A program made the translations under genes and the position numbers. 64,000 bases of DNA from Pseudomonas hefeiensis. Its GTDB lineage: Bacteria > Pseudomonadota > Gammaproteobacteria > Pseudomonadales > Pseudomonadaceae. The stretch is from positions 2,418,001-2,482,000 of the forward strand of contig NZ_CP117449.1 of NCBI RefSeq assembly GCF_030687835.1. The letters run 5' to 3'. Shown one piece after another: positions 16,498 through 25,489 of this stretch (positions are counted from its first letter, which is position 1; each line of letters starts with the position of its first letter). A model generated the notes under the pieces. The model saw only the letters and a program-made list of their open reading frames with translations, ran no database searches and was not told the DNA's origin.

Positions 16498-17860
16498 TCA
16501 CAGGCGCCAGTTGCTCATTGCCACTGGCTGTCCGGCAACCTCGGCTTCCAGCCGCTGCAAGCATCCCGAGTCGGGGGCGCCACTGAGCACTTCAAGTTTG
16601 AGTTCCTGGCGGGAACTGGTGATATACAGGGTACTGCCGTCCTTTCCCCCAAAGCAAAGATCCGAGGGGCTCGGTACGGGAAGGCCGATCATGCGGTCGA
16701 GATTGCCGTGTGCGTCGAAGCGAACCAGGCTCCAGCCATCCCGTTGAGTCGTCCAGACCCCGCCTTGGGTGTCCAGGGCCAAGCCGCTCAGGCTGCCTCC
16801 ACCACGTGGCAGGGAAGCCAAGCGGCGCATAGCATTACTGCCGAGCTGCAAGCGCAGGATATCGCCGGTTGCGGGGGTTATTGCATATAGGGCTTCGCCC
16901 GTGGCATCCCAGCGAAAACCACTGACCTGCTCGGTCAGACTCCAGCCATGTCGCAATTCTCCCTCGGCACTCACCTCACCGATCTGGCAACCACTGGCGG
17001 TCTTCGTGCATCCCCATAAGACGCCGGTGGATGAGTGGTCAAGGCCAGGAGCCGGCTGCCGATCAGGTCCTGCATTGGATGCTCGGCGCCTTGCCAATCA
17101 ATCAGCGACCAGCCCCCCGCTTGGGCCACCAATAAACCATCACGGTGCAGCTCCATGGCATGCACCGGAAGATCCAGGCGGGTGAGGATTCGGCTGCTCT
17201 GGCCATCCCAGCAATGGATCGCGGGGGCCAACGTGTCGGCCCAATAAAGTATTTGGTGTTCAGCATGCCAGCGTGGAAAGGCGCCATGGAAGGCCCATGG
17301 TCCGGGTACCACGTTGGTCGCGTGAGTGTTATGCACCGCCGGTTCCGAGCGCAGTTGTTCGCCAACCCGCCGAGCGGCATCCGTCAGCTCAGGCCCCAGC
17401 AGCGTAAGGCGCTCCAGAGTGAGCCGATAGGCTGGGCCCGCGACGCTCAGAGCACCACGCACAGTCCCCTGTTTATCGATGATGGGGGCGGCGACGCAGC
17501 GCACGCCCAGACGAATTTCTTCGTCGTCCAGCGCGTAACCACGGGCGCGGGTGATCTGGAGTTCCGTCAACAAGCGCCGGCGGTCGGTGATGGTAAGCGG
17601 GGTCAGTGGCTCCAGCACCAGTCCCTTGAGAATCTCATCCCGAGCAGTCGGTGAGAGCGCCGAGAGAATGGCCTTGCCCTGACCGGTGCAGTATACCGGC
17701 TTGCCCTGGCCCAGGCTGGCGGCGGAGCGCAGAGTGTGTGCACCGTCGCAACGTTCGAGCGAAAGCACCTGGTTGCCGTCAAGCACGGCCAGGTAGGCGG
17801 TTTCCCCCGTCAGGTCGCGCAAGGCGCGCAGCTCGGCGCTAGCGGCAGCGACGAGATCCG
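16498..17860 (-). pseudogene. IclR/SMP-30 fusion regulator, truncated by IS30 and frameshifted
   Basis: Read on the minus strand, the piece next to the insertion element encodes an IclR effector domain (the segment with ETAYLAVLDGNQVLSLER through LGVRCVAAPIIDKQG), followed without a stop by an SMP-30/gluconolactonase beta-propeller. The propeller begins in one frame (GPWAFHGAFPRWH) and continues in another (GVLWGCTKTASG to the end). The shift lies near 17035-17045, where the two frames overlap. The N-terminal IclR helix-turn-helix is missing: the IS30 end at 17861 replaces it. So the gene cannot give a DNA-binding regulator. The intact form would be an IclR regulator that senses a ligand through, or carries, a lactonase-like domain. 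Its direction faces the permease/SnoaL operon. Confidence 0.75.
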
Positions 17861-17888
17861 GGGCGGATTCAACCGGTCGTCGCAACAC
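17861..17888. repeat. IS30 left terminal inverted repeat
   Basis: The 28-base end reads inward identically to the reverse complement of 19283-19310. One or two outermost bases could be shared by chance, so the exact border may be off by a base. Confidence 0.88.
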
Positions 17889-17904
17889 CTTGATCGAGGT
17901 GTTT

Positions 17905-19302
17905 ATGGGACGACCCGCAGGATGGATGCAAAAATTGACGGGCCGGGGAGCGATGCGTTCTCCAGGTGCACCCTCACTTCGTAATGAGATCGAGCGGCTA
18001 TTTTGGGTGCAGATTGCAACAGGCATCACAAGCGAAAAGGCAGCACATGCCGTTGGCGTATCAACAGCGGTAGGTACACGCTGGTTCCGTCATCGAGGCG
18101 GGATGCCATTATCCATGTCGAATCACATATCAGGACGATACTTATCGTTTGCAGAGCGAGAAGAGATTGGGCTGCTTCGAGCGCAAAGTGTTGGCGTTCG
18201 TGAGATCGCCCGTCGCCTTGGACGAAGCCCATCGACAATTTCACGGGAGCTGACACGAAATGCTGCTACCCGTTGCGGTCTGCTTGAATATCGAGCGTCA
18301 GTAGCGCAATGGAAGGCAGAACTGGTGGCCAATAGGCCGAAATCAGCGAAACTGGTCACTAACCCGCGACTGCACCAGTACGTACGCGACCGCCTTGAGG
18401 GCAAGGTTCAAGACGCCGATGGTCGTGAGATTTCTGGGCCTCGGCAAGCGCCCTTCAAAGGCCGAAATAAACCGCATCGCAGTGACCGTAAATGGGTCAA
18501 TGGCTGGTCGCCTGAACAGATTGCCAACCGGCTCCAGATCGATTTTCCGGATGATGAATCCATGCGCATCTCTCATGAAGCCATATATCAGGCGCTCTAC
18601 ATTCAGGGTCGAGGAGCTCTCAAGCGTGAACTGGTGAGCTGCCTGCGCTCAGGACGAGCATTGCGCGTGCCGAGAGCCAGAGCGCAGGCCAAAGTGTGGG
18701 CACATGTCAGCGAGGACGTCATGATCTCCAGTCGCCCTGCTGAGGTAGAAGATCGGGCTGTACCCGGGCATTGGGAGGGCGACCTGATCATCGGTCTGAA
18801 CCGTTCTGCGATTGGAACTCTGGTCGAGCGCTCAACTCGATTTACCATGCTCGTCCATCTGCCTCGCGAGAAAGGTTATGGGCTAATTCCCCGCACGAAG
18901 AACGGTCCGGCGCTGGCTGGCTATGGGGCTGTTAGTATGGCCAATGCATTGAAAAAAACGGTGGCTGATCTTCCCATCGAGCTGTGGCGATCTTTGACCT
19001 GGGATCGTGGAAAGGAGCTGTCGGATCACGCTCGATTTACCATCGAGTCCGGAGTAAAGGTTTTCTTTGCTGATCCACATAGTCCATGGCAGCGCGGCAC
19101 AAACGAAAATACGAACGGCCTTCTACGGGAATACTTCCCGAAAGGCACTGACCTCTCTCGTTGGAGTGCCCAAGAAATACAGGCGGTAGCTCACGTACTT
19201 AATACTAGACCTCGAAAAGTACTCGGCTGGAAAACACCTGCCGAAGCACTGAATGAGTATCTAAAGTCTGTACAACAATCCAGTGTTGCGACGACCGGTT
19301 GA
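17905..19302 (+). CDS. IS30-family transposase
   Basis: A 465-residue DDE transposase. An N-terminal MGRPAGWMQ region and a first HTH (GITSEKAAHAVGVSTAVGTRW) are followed by the IS30 HTH (LSFAEREEIGLLRAQSVGVREIARRLGRSPST). The catalytic acids appear in order: Asp in GHWEGDLIIG, Asp in LTWDRGKEL, and Glu in the RGTNENTNGLLREYFPKGTD block. No stop or frameshift is seen, so it may still be active. ATG 17905 fits family starts better than the TTG at 17890. Its 3' end lies inside the right inverted repeat. Confidence 0.92.
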   Translation: MGRPAGWMQKLTGRGAMRSPGAPSLRNEIERLFWVQIATGITSEKAAHAVGVSTAVGTRWFRHRGGMPLSMSNHISGRYLSFAEREEIGLLRAQSVGVREIARRLGRSPSTISRELTRNAATRCGLLEYRASVAQWKAELVANRPKSAKLVTNPRLHQYVRDRLEGKVQDADGREISGPRQAPFKGRNKPHRSDRKWVNGWSPEQIANRLQIDFPDDESMRISHEAIYQALYIQGRGALKRELVSCLRSGRALRVPRARAQAKVWAHVSEDVMISSRPAEVEDRAVPGHWEGDLIIGLNRSAIGTLVERSTRFTMLVHLPREKGYGLIPRTKNGPALAGYGAVSMANALKKTVADLPIELWRSLTWDRGKELSDHARFTIESGVKVFFADPHSPWQRGTNENTNGLLREYFPKGTDLSRWSAQEIQAVAHVLNTRPRKVLGWKTPAEALNEYLKSVQQSSVATTG

Positions 19303-19310
19303 ATCCGCCC
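19283..19310. repeat. IS30 right terminal inverted repeat
   Basis: Exact inverted copy of 17861-17888. It includes the last codons and stop of the transposase gene, as is usual in this family. Confidence 0.88.
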
Positions 19311-19610
19311 AGTACACCAGTCACAAGTTCAGGAATGAGTTGGTGACACACAGGATCAACCAAAGCATGAGTCGCAAGGGGCAATGCTGGGACAACGCTC
19401 CAATGGAGCGCTTCTTTGGCAGTCTGAAATCAGAATGGATGCCTGAGGGCGGATACAGCTCGGAGCAGGAAGCCCGAGCTGATTTGCAGCAATACGTGAT
19501 GAGCTACAACAACACCAGGCTTCACAGCTACAACGACTACCGCTCGCCGGTAGCTATGGAAAAACTGGCCGTGTGAGAACCTAAACTGGTGTCCAGAATT
19601 ACTTGACCAG
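19311..19610 (+). pseudogene. IS3-family transposase C-terminal remnant with right end
   Basis: Directly after the IS30 end, the reading frame gives HRINQSMSRKGQCWDNAPMERFFGSLKSEW and a YNNTRLHSYNDYRSPVAME tail, the last ~85 residues of an IS3-family OrfB (catalytic Glu region and C-terminus), stopping at 19574-19576. About 12-34 bases later a TGGTGTCCAGAATTACTTGA segment resembles an IS3-type terminal repeat. The front two thirds are missing, removed at the IS30 junction. Not functional. Confidence 0.75.
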
Positions 19611-20340
19611 TTCATCGCGGCGGCGATGGAAGAAATGAGCGTGAGTATCGCCACGGTTGCAGACGGAGCCGAACAGGTACGTGCGAACTCCCTGCGGAGC
19701 CTGCAGGGTACCTAGGCGGGCTGTCTAGCGATGGACATAATGCGCGAAGAGGCTGATTGTGTGCAGGCTGTTTTCGCCGAGATACAAACCTTAGTTGAAG
19801 ACTTCCTGAAGCGTACAGCGGCGATGTCGGACCTCACTCAACGGGTGAAGGATATCGCAGGTAAGACCAATCTTCTGGCTTTAAATGCCGCAATCGAGCC
19901 AGCTCGCGCCGGAGAGCAGGGGCGGGGGCGCGCGGTGGTGGCCGACGAGGTACGTAAGCTTGCTAAACATTCGACTGGGGCCGCTAGCCATATTGAGGAG
20001 ATGACAGCGGAGCTTGGGGAGCGTTCGGAGGCGGAGGGGCGCTCGCTCGAGTCCGGCCACCATTCACTGATGTCAACACTCGATCAGCTCGCAGAGTTGC
20101 AACGCTTCGTCATCGACGCGGGTGAGGCGGTCGCGATAACAACGCACGAAATTGATGGCATCGCTGCCGCGATGAAGGAGCAGAGTTGAGGTAGTACAGA
20201 TGTGTCGCGCAACGTAGATGAGATTGCCCGCATGAGTGAACAGAACAATCGCGTGGTGGTCCAGGCGCGCTGGCGCTGCGGTGCAACTGGAGCGGTTGGC
20301 CAAGGGGTTGGAGTTGGCGGAGGCGCATTTGCGCGTTTAG
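19611..20340 (+). pseudogene. methyl-accepting chemotaxis protein remnant
   Basis: Three frames together spell the cytoplasmic signalling half of a chemoreceptor: AMEEMSVSIATVADGAEQ (stop at 19712-19714), then [35 protein letters not shown], then a stop at 20187-20189 and DVSRNVDEIARMSEQNN followed by a frameshift into LAKGLELAEAHLRV at the very end. The highly conserved hairpin tip has Glu-to-Pro and Phe-to-Arg changes. The sensor and membrane parts are absent because the IS3 end replaces them. Decayed and non-functional. Confidence 0.78.
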
Positions 20341-20614
20341 CTTCCAGGGCGGTGCGTAAAGAGCTGAAAACAGCGCTCTAGGCGCCGGCGGAAACGCGAG
20401 CGGTGTCAGTGCAGAAAACCACGACGTCTCAAAAGACAGTGGAGTATTTTTATGCCTCCGTAGGGTTTATCATCCGCTCAGAGCAATGGCTCGGCGAGTA
20501 TCGTTGCCCTGGCTGCCGTCGGAGGATGGTTGTCGAGAATGTAAACCGTCAGTTCAAGTCATGGTTTAATTGGAAACTGCCATTGGCGGCGAGCAATAGC
20601 TATAAGAGTTTTTT

Positions 20615-20848
20615 ATGACCTGTTTAATATGTGCCGGTGATGCTGATAAGCTCGAAAGTCCAAACGGCTGGGAGGAGAGAGATTGCCCGCGATGCGGGCG
20701 TTATCGAATGGCTCAAGCCCTTGTTCTTACCCTCATGGAGCAGGGCCAAATTTTCGATGTACAGAAAATGCAACGTTGGTTGGATCTGCAGCGTACAAAG
20801 ATTGACGTACCGTGCATCGAGGTACATGAAGCATTGCTTTTGCTTTGA
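20615..20848 (+). CDS. small hypothetical protein with two CxxC pairs
   Basis: A 77-residue frame with CLICAG at residues 3-8 and CPRCGRY at 25-31, a possible zinc knuckle, followed by a helical stretch (ALVLTLMEQGQIFDVQKMQRWLDL). The GWEERDCPRCGRYRM segment looks like a conserved small bacterial protein, but I cannot name a family. No strong ribosome site is visible. It lies in decayed surroundings and could be real cargo of an old mobile region or chance. Confidence 0.4.
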   Translation: MTCLICAGDADKLESPNGWEERDCPRCGRYRMAQALVLTLMEQGQIFDVQKMQRWLDLQRTKIDVPCIEVHEALLLL

Positions 20849-21376
20849 GCAGTCGGAGCTATGTTGAAACCTTCGCTGTTACACCACAAAAAGCCATTAA
20901 ATATTAGGACGTATCGGGTTTTCCCGCTTCGGAAAATGAATTCCCCCTTTTTTGTTTCAACGGGCCGGATGCTACTATGCAGCTGGGATCACCTCAAGTG
21001 GGACCGACGGCAACGTTTAGTGCTGTCTGCTGAATTTCGATAATATGACCAACGTCGATCAGGTTTTGTAGCGGCATAGATTCGTATATTGCTCACGTGA
21101 CAGCCGCTGGGGCGGGAACATACATCGGGTCACGGGCGGCCAGCGTCGCTTTGGTTTGACAGAGCGGCATTGAGTTTCCATAACTTATTCGATAGAGACC
21201 GGGACTCAGTCATCTTAGAGGCGTTCTCAATGGAGGCAGAAATTCTTCTTGTCTCAGAGCTGAACTGATATGTACGAGGATAGCACAGCGCATTTAGGTG
21301 TTGGGAAGGTCATGACAAGAGAAGGCGCGTAAGAAATTTACTTGTGTCGATGATGATGAGCTTATTTCGACTCTAT
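20849..21376. other. 528 bases with no supported gene
   Basis: Short frames only, with no recognisable protein, RNA gene or hairpin terminator. The region is mixed in base composition and looks like non-coding leftovers between mobile-element scars and the next small gene. Confidence 0.4.
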
Positions 21377-21709
21377 TCAAAAAACCGTTCCGCATATATC
21401 TTTGGTTACTGTAGTTATACCGTCAGTCAGATAGCGACCCCCCCCCAGTTGGGCAAGTCTTTCTTGCACTGCCTCGTCGAGTATCGCGTAAAGAACCTCT
21501 ATGTCTGCTTGAGACATATTTTTCGCCACGTCCAGCCCGAGAATAAAAGCAAGTTCCATAGAGCCCTCGCGCTCCAATTTTTCCTTTGTGCTTGCAGCTT
21601 TCACCGCGTGCACCATGTTAATGATCATCCCACGGATGGGCTTGGGAATTTTCAATTCACTAATTTTGTCGTTTAACATCGCTGAAAATCTAGGCAGAGA
21701 TTCGGGCAC
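21377..21709 (-). CDS. small hypothetical protein, largely helical
   Basis: A 110-residue frame (GTG 21709, or 100 residues from ATG 21679). The text NDKISELKIPKPIRGMIINM and KEKLEREGSMELAFILGLDVAKNMSQ has the amphipathic pattern of a real helical protein, and the overlapping plus-strand frame does not. No family recognised. Near the C-terminus it reads through a G9 tract (C9 on the plus strand, 21438-21446), where slippage would change the last ~20 residues. Confidence 0.4.
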   Translation of the reverse strand: MPESLPRFSAMLNDKISELKIPKPIRGMIINMVHAVKAASTKEKLEREGSMELAFILGLDVAKNMSQADIEVLYAILDEAVQERLAQLGGGRYLTDGITTVTKDICGTVF

Positions 21710-22536
21710 TCGACGGTGATCGAGTTCTTAGAGGTTACTGATAATGCATTCCTGCGCAACTCACCGTGCAACGTTTGGGAGATGCCCTTAGTCGGTTACC
21801 TTCCGGTCTAACCCTTGAGGGATGGCGAATCTATCCGTAAAGTCTGCGACGTCACGGGCTTAAGAGCTGACTTTTCGAAGGATCCTTAAGAACTCACGCT
21901 GTTCATTTTCTGTCAACGTCGCTATGAATTTTCTATCGGCTGCGCTTAGAGCTCCAGGGAGTTTTAGGACCACCGTCAAGCCCTTAGAAGACAAAGTTAA
22001 CGAAACGAATAGGCAAACCGCTGCGGTCTTCAACTTGTGCTTCCTCACCTTTCAGAAACTGATCATGATTTGTAGGCAGTGCCATTCAGAATTCTCGCCA
22101 CTTTTGGAGGTGGCAATGTCGCCTGAAAAGTCTGCTTGAAGCAGGGATACTCATTACCTAGGTTTGCGCTGACGTGATCAAAACGATTTTCCACCTGAAG
22201 GTTTTTTGAAGTATCTGATTACACATTCCGGTGCCGGTGTTGGGCAGCCAGAAATCCCAGAAGGCACGTGGTAGTCGCGGTAGCGCCTGCGACGGCATCG
22301 CATGACGTCACCCGTCAAAGCATGCGTCGAAGATAATGACTTTGGAGTCATTAAAAAGCAATGGGTGCTTTTGCTGCCTTGCTGGCCCGGGTATGACGCG
22401 CGTTAATGGGGGGAGCCGAAGCATCGATAGGGAGGTTTGTTGCCGCTTAAGCCTGGAATATGGTATGTGATGAATGTAAGGTCTTCATGCTGGCGCCCCT
22501 TGGGCATAGCTACCAACGTTATTTGAAAGGCGAAAA
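21710..22536. other. gap holding only a MarR tail
   Basis: Apart from the remnant at 21860-22048 I see no gene in these 827 bases. The last ~80 bases must hold the promoter and ribosome site (AAAGGCGA) of the TetR gene that starts with GTG at 22537. Confidence 0.4.
21860..22048 (-). pseudogene. MarR-family C-terminal remnant
   Basis: The last ~45 codons read VSLTLSSKGL, then LSAADRKFIATLTENEQREFLRILRKV. This is the wing-end and dimerisation-helix pattern of MarR regulators (compare LDSKEREKLLRLLKKV in the intact MarR gene at 23849). No DNA-binding part follows upstream in the same frame, so only the tail remains. Confidence 0.45.
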
Positions 22537-23160
22537 GTGACAGGTACCACGCGTAAGAGAACTCGGCGCAAAGAGGCGCGTCCCGCGGAAATCATTGCGG
22601 CGGCGATGAGCGTCTTTGCCGAAAATGGTTTCGCCGCTGCGAAACTGGGAGATATAGCTCAGCGCGCTGGCATTGTTAAAGGAACCCTATATCTTTATTT
22701 TGATACAAAAGAAGAGCTTTTCAGGGCTGTTGTTCAGGAAGCGATAATCGGTAGCCTACAAATTATCGAGAGCACCGCTGTGCGGTTTAGTGGTTCCATG
22801 CGTGAGATCGTTCCTATTCTGCTTAAGGAAACTGCAGAACATATGGAGTCAAGCTCCTTACCCGCGTTGGCAAGATTGGTAATTAGCGAAAGCCAAGCCT
22901 TCCCGGACATTGTAAAAATCTGGTACGACAACGTGGTTGTGCGGGTAATCGGTTTGTTTACAGTTTTAATTTCTGAAGCTCAGGCGCGCGGCGAAGTGCG
23001 TCCTGGTGACCCGGTAATTCATGCGTTTTCGATCTTAGGTCCGCTAATTAGTGGCTCGTTATTTTGTGATGTGTTCGGTGTGTCCGCGTCCTATGCACCT
23101 AATTTAGTAGCGCTCGCGTCGCAACATGCCGAGACGGTGCTCGAGGGGTTGTTAGTATAG
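22537..23160 (+). CDS. TetR family regulator
   Basis: A 207-residue TetR-type repressor. The N-terminal HTH covers about residues 14-60 (IIAAAMSVFAENGFAAAKLGDIAQRAG, then KGTLYLYFDTKEELF). The C-terminal ligand and dimer domain is of the AcrR/NemR-like kind. It starts at GTG 22537 after an AAAGGCGA ribosome site. There is no neighbouring efflux or enzyme gene, so its target is not apparent. It is the only clearly intact chromosomal-type gene between the IS scars and the ferulate operon and may be orphaned. Confidence 0.85.
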   Translation: MTGTTRKRTRRKEARPAEIIAAAMSVFAENGFAAAKLGDIAQRAGIVKGTLYLYFDTKEELFRAVVQEAIIGSLQIIESTAVRFSGSMREIVPILLKETAEHMESSSLPALARLVISESQAFPDIVKIWYDNVVVRVIGLFTVLISEAQARGEVRPGDPVIHAFSILGPLISGSLFCDVFGVSASYAPNLVALASQHAETVLEGLLV

Positions 23161-23848
23161 CTGGAGTGGGAGGGCGATTTTGTTGACGAGTCTGACTGGT
23201 GATCCCGCGTCGACGCCGTCAGGCTCGCTACCAGATTATGCAGATCGACCCCTTGATCAGCGCAACGAAAAGCACAATGCGATGGTCAATTCGAGCGATG
23301 CAATGGATTCCATGGGCAAACGTCATTGTGCTTGTTGTGGTGGCGAACCGCGTAATTATTGGGGATGAGCAAAGATAATTTAAAAATTAATATCGTATTA
23401 AAAGTGCCAAAAGACAGGAGCTGATTCAATAAATTCAAGTTGTTGATGTGAGCACCATAAGTAACTAGAAAAAACAGATATTTTAAGTGTTCGATTATCG
23501 ATCGGTTGCAGTTGACGAACGCCATCGGCTGTATCCATTCTATCCTCGCGAAGTCAACTGCACCGAGCGTGTATTATCCATAAACTATTGCAAAAAAATG
23601 GATCTCGAACGTGCCAAACTGCCTGCGAAGAGCGCCCCTACAACTGCCCGTGCAACTGATGGGCATGAGCGAACTGACCATGAGTTCGGAATTTATCAAC
23701 GCCAAGGAGCGCGTTTGACTACTACGTTGCGGCATCGGGTGTGCGGGGGCTGAAAGCCTACTGCGGTATGTGCCTGGGCGACGAGATCGGGTTGGCTGCG
23801 CTGAGCGTCGAGGACCGCAAGGGGGCGCGAGTTTAATGTCGCCCGCGA
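23161..23848. other. 688-base gap with an unidentified coding relic near its end
   Basis: No intact gene. Around 23,580-23,836 two plus-strand frames carry protein-like text: LPVQLMGMSELTMSSEF in one, then FDYYVAASGVRGLKAYCGMC and VEDRKGARV in another up to the TAA at about 23,834-23,836. The join suggests the tail of a frameshifted gene ending just before the convergent MarR gene. I do not recognise it. The rest is A+T-rich without a signal I can name. Confidence 0.35.
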
Positions 23849-24337
23849 TCAGTGCTGATAGACCTTCTTCAGCAAGCGCAGCAACTTTTCACGTTCTTTG
23901 CTATCCAGAGCGGTTGTGGAGTCAAGGTCGCTTTGGGCAGCGATCTGCTTGAGTTCCTTGAGCAAGGTTTCACCGCTCTTGCTCAGGAAAATTCCATAGG
24001 AGCGTTTGTCTGGCTTGCACCGCACGCGCACCGCCAGGGCCCGGCTTTCCAACTTGTTTAGCAGCGGCACCACTTGCGGCGGTTCGATCGCCAGGGCTTT
24101 GGCCAGGTCGGCCTGCATCAGGCCAGGATTGTGGTCGATGATCGCCAGGGCCGAGAATTGGGCGGGCCGCAAATCGTGGACGGCAAGCCGGCCGATCAGA
24201 TTCTGGAACAGTTTCAGCTGGGCGCGACGCAGGGCGTAACCGATCAGGTCATCCAGCGCGGAGTCCAGCGGTGCCTGCGCGTCGGTACCGGCGACCAGGG
24301 CCTCGGCGGGTTCGGCAAGCTTGGAAGACTTGGCCAT
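23849..24337 (-). CDS. MarR family regulator of the ferulate operon
   Basis: A 162-residue MarR protein (ATG 24337; an in-frame ATG at 24355 is possible). The winged HTH reads LRPAQFSALAIIDHNPGLMQADLAKALAIEPPQVVPLLNKLE, with the wing residues CKPDKRSYGIFLS. It is divergent from ech, as in other Pseudomonas hydroxycinnamate operons, where this regulator releases DNA on binding hydroxycinnamoyl-CoA. Two palindromes in the shared spacer, one covering the likely ech promoter, are its probable operators. Family certain; ligand inferred from gene order. Confidence 0.88.
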   Translation of the reverse strand: MAKSSKLAEPAEALVAGTDAQAPLDSALDDLIGYALRRAQLKLFQNLIGRLAVHDLRPAQFSALAIIDHNPGLMQADLAKALAIEPPQVVPLLNKLESRALAVRVRCKPDKRSYGIFLSKSGETLLKELKQIAAQSDLDSTTALDSKEREKLLRLLKKVYQH

Positions 24338-24470
24338 CGAAGTGAGCTTCCTCAAGGTAAGTGATTAACAAGGCTATCCAGTTTGCCGGGCTTGCGGTGC
24401 CGTGGCTACGGGCTTGTGTATATTCGAATTTTCAACCTTCGCCCCTGCCTCGGAAAATACAGATAAACTG

Positions 24471-24511
24471 ATTAATGGTTAATTGACATAACTAAATTTA
24501 CGGTTTAGTTT
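24471..24511 (+). promoter_or_regulatory. ech promoter with overlapping MarR-type palindromes
   Basis: ATTAA-TGG-TTAAT lies at 24471-24483, and AACTAAA with TTTAGTT (7-base spacer) at 24490-24510. A perfect -35 box TTGACA sits at 24483-24488, and 17 bases later TAGTTT at 24506-24511 could be a weak -10. The second palindrome covers the spacer and -10, so a bound MarR dimer would block polymerase. The start codon of ech is 40 bases further on. Confidence 0.6.
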
Positions 24512-24550
24512 TTGATCATCTTCAGCCAAGAACAAGAGAGCACGCATCTC

Positions 24551-25381
24551 ATGAGCAACTACAAAGGTCGCTGGAAAACCGTCAAGGTCGATATCGAGGA
24601 GGGCATCGCCTGGGTCACCCTCAATCGCCCGGAAAAACGCAACGCCATGAGCCCGACCCTCAACCGCGAGATGATCGACGTGCTCGAGACGCTGGAGCAG
24701 GATCCGGCCGCAGGCGTGTTGGTGCTGACCGGGGCCGGTGATGCCTGGACCGCCGGCATGGACCTCAAGGAATACTTCCGCGAAGTGGATGCCGGGCCGG
24801 AAATCCTCCAGGAAAAAATCCGTCGCGAAGCGTCGCAATGGCAGTGGAAGCTGTTGCGCATGTACGCCAAGCCGACCATCGCCATGGTCAATGGCTGGTG
24901 CTTCGGTGGCGGTTTCAGCCCGCTGGTGGCGTGCGACCTGGCGATCTGCGCCGACGAAGCGACCTTCGGTCTCTCGGAAATCAACTGGGGCATCCCACCG
25001 GGCAACCTCGTCAGCAAGGCCATGGCCGACACCGTGGGCCATCGCCAATCGCTGTACTACATCATGACCGGCAAGACCTTCGGCGGGCAGAAAGCCGCTG
25101 AAATGGGCCTGGTCAATGAAAGCGTGCCCCTGGCGCAACTGCGTGAAGTCACGGTGGAGCTGGCGCGCAACCTGCTGGAAAAGAACCCGGTGGTGCTGCG
25201 GGCGGCCAAGCATGGTTTCAAACGCTGCCGCGAACTGACCTGGGAGCAGAACGAGGATTACCTGTACGCCAAGCTCGACCAGTCGCGCCTGCTCGACACC
25301 GAGGGTGGCCGCGAGCAGGGGATGAAGCAGTTCCTCGATGACAAGAGCATCAAGCCGGGCCTGCAAACCTATAAGCGCTGA
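24551..25381 (+). CDS. ech: p-hydroxycinnamoyl-CoA hydratase/lyase
   Basis: A 276-residue crotonase that hydrates feruloyl-, caffeoyl- or coumaroyl-CoA and splits it into vanillin (or the matching benzaldehyde) and acetyl-CoA. The residues known for the P. fluorescens enzyme fall at the same numbers: Ser123 (GGGFSP), Glu143 (FGLSEINWG) and Tyr239. Length is also the same. Start ATG 24551 is chosen over the frame open from 24512 because the family begins MSNYKGRW. It is the first gene of the operon ech-vdh-fcs and is probably repressed by the divergent MarR. Confidence 0.96.
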   Translation: MSNYKGRWKTVKVDIEEGIAWVTLNRPEKRNAMSPTLNREMIDVLETLEQDPAAGVLVLTGAGDAWTAGMDLKEYFREVDAGPEILQEKIRREASQWQWKLLRMYAKPTIAMVNGWCFGGGFSPLVACDLAICADEATFGLSEINWGIPPGNLVSKAMADTVGHRQSLYYIMTGKTFGGQKAAEMGLVNESVPLAQLREVTVELARNLLEKNPVVLRAAKHGFKRCRELTWEQNEDYLYAKLDQSRLLDTEGGREQGMKQFLDDKSIKPGLQTYKR

Positions 25382-25489
25382 ATCGACCGGCGAATGGCGG
25401 GCCGCATCCCGCTGTTCGCTGCGTCGCCCTGGCGCTACTGTTACACCGCTGCGATGTATTCCCGATAAAGACAATAAAGAGGAATCACC

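Larger units (their letters stand above)
17861..19310 (+). mobile_element. complete IS30-family insertion sequence
   Basis: A 1,450-base element bounded by perfect 28-base terminal inverted repeats (17861-17888 and 19283-19310) that begin GGGCGGATTCAACCGG, enclosing one full transposase gene. The outer bases differ: CCG on the left and AGT on the right, so there is no target-site duplication. Its left side lies in an IclR gene and its right side in an IS3-family transposase. The element therefore marks a recombination or deletion junction, not a simple insertion. Confidence 0.9.

Noticed and set aside
20403..20618. 71-residue frame with a CPGC motif before the small zinc-knuckle gene
   Set aside because: Weak start, no ribosome site, and the protein text looks random outside the single CxxC.
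23180..23368. 62-residue frame after the TetR gene with CACCGG
   Set aside because: No ribosome site or family resemblance; likely chance.
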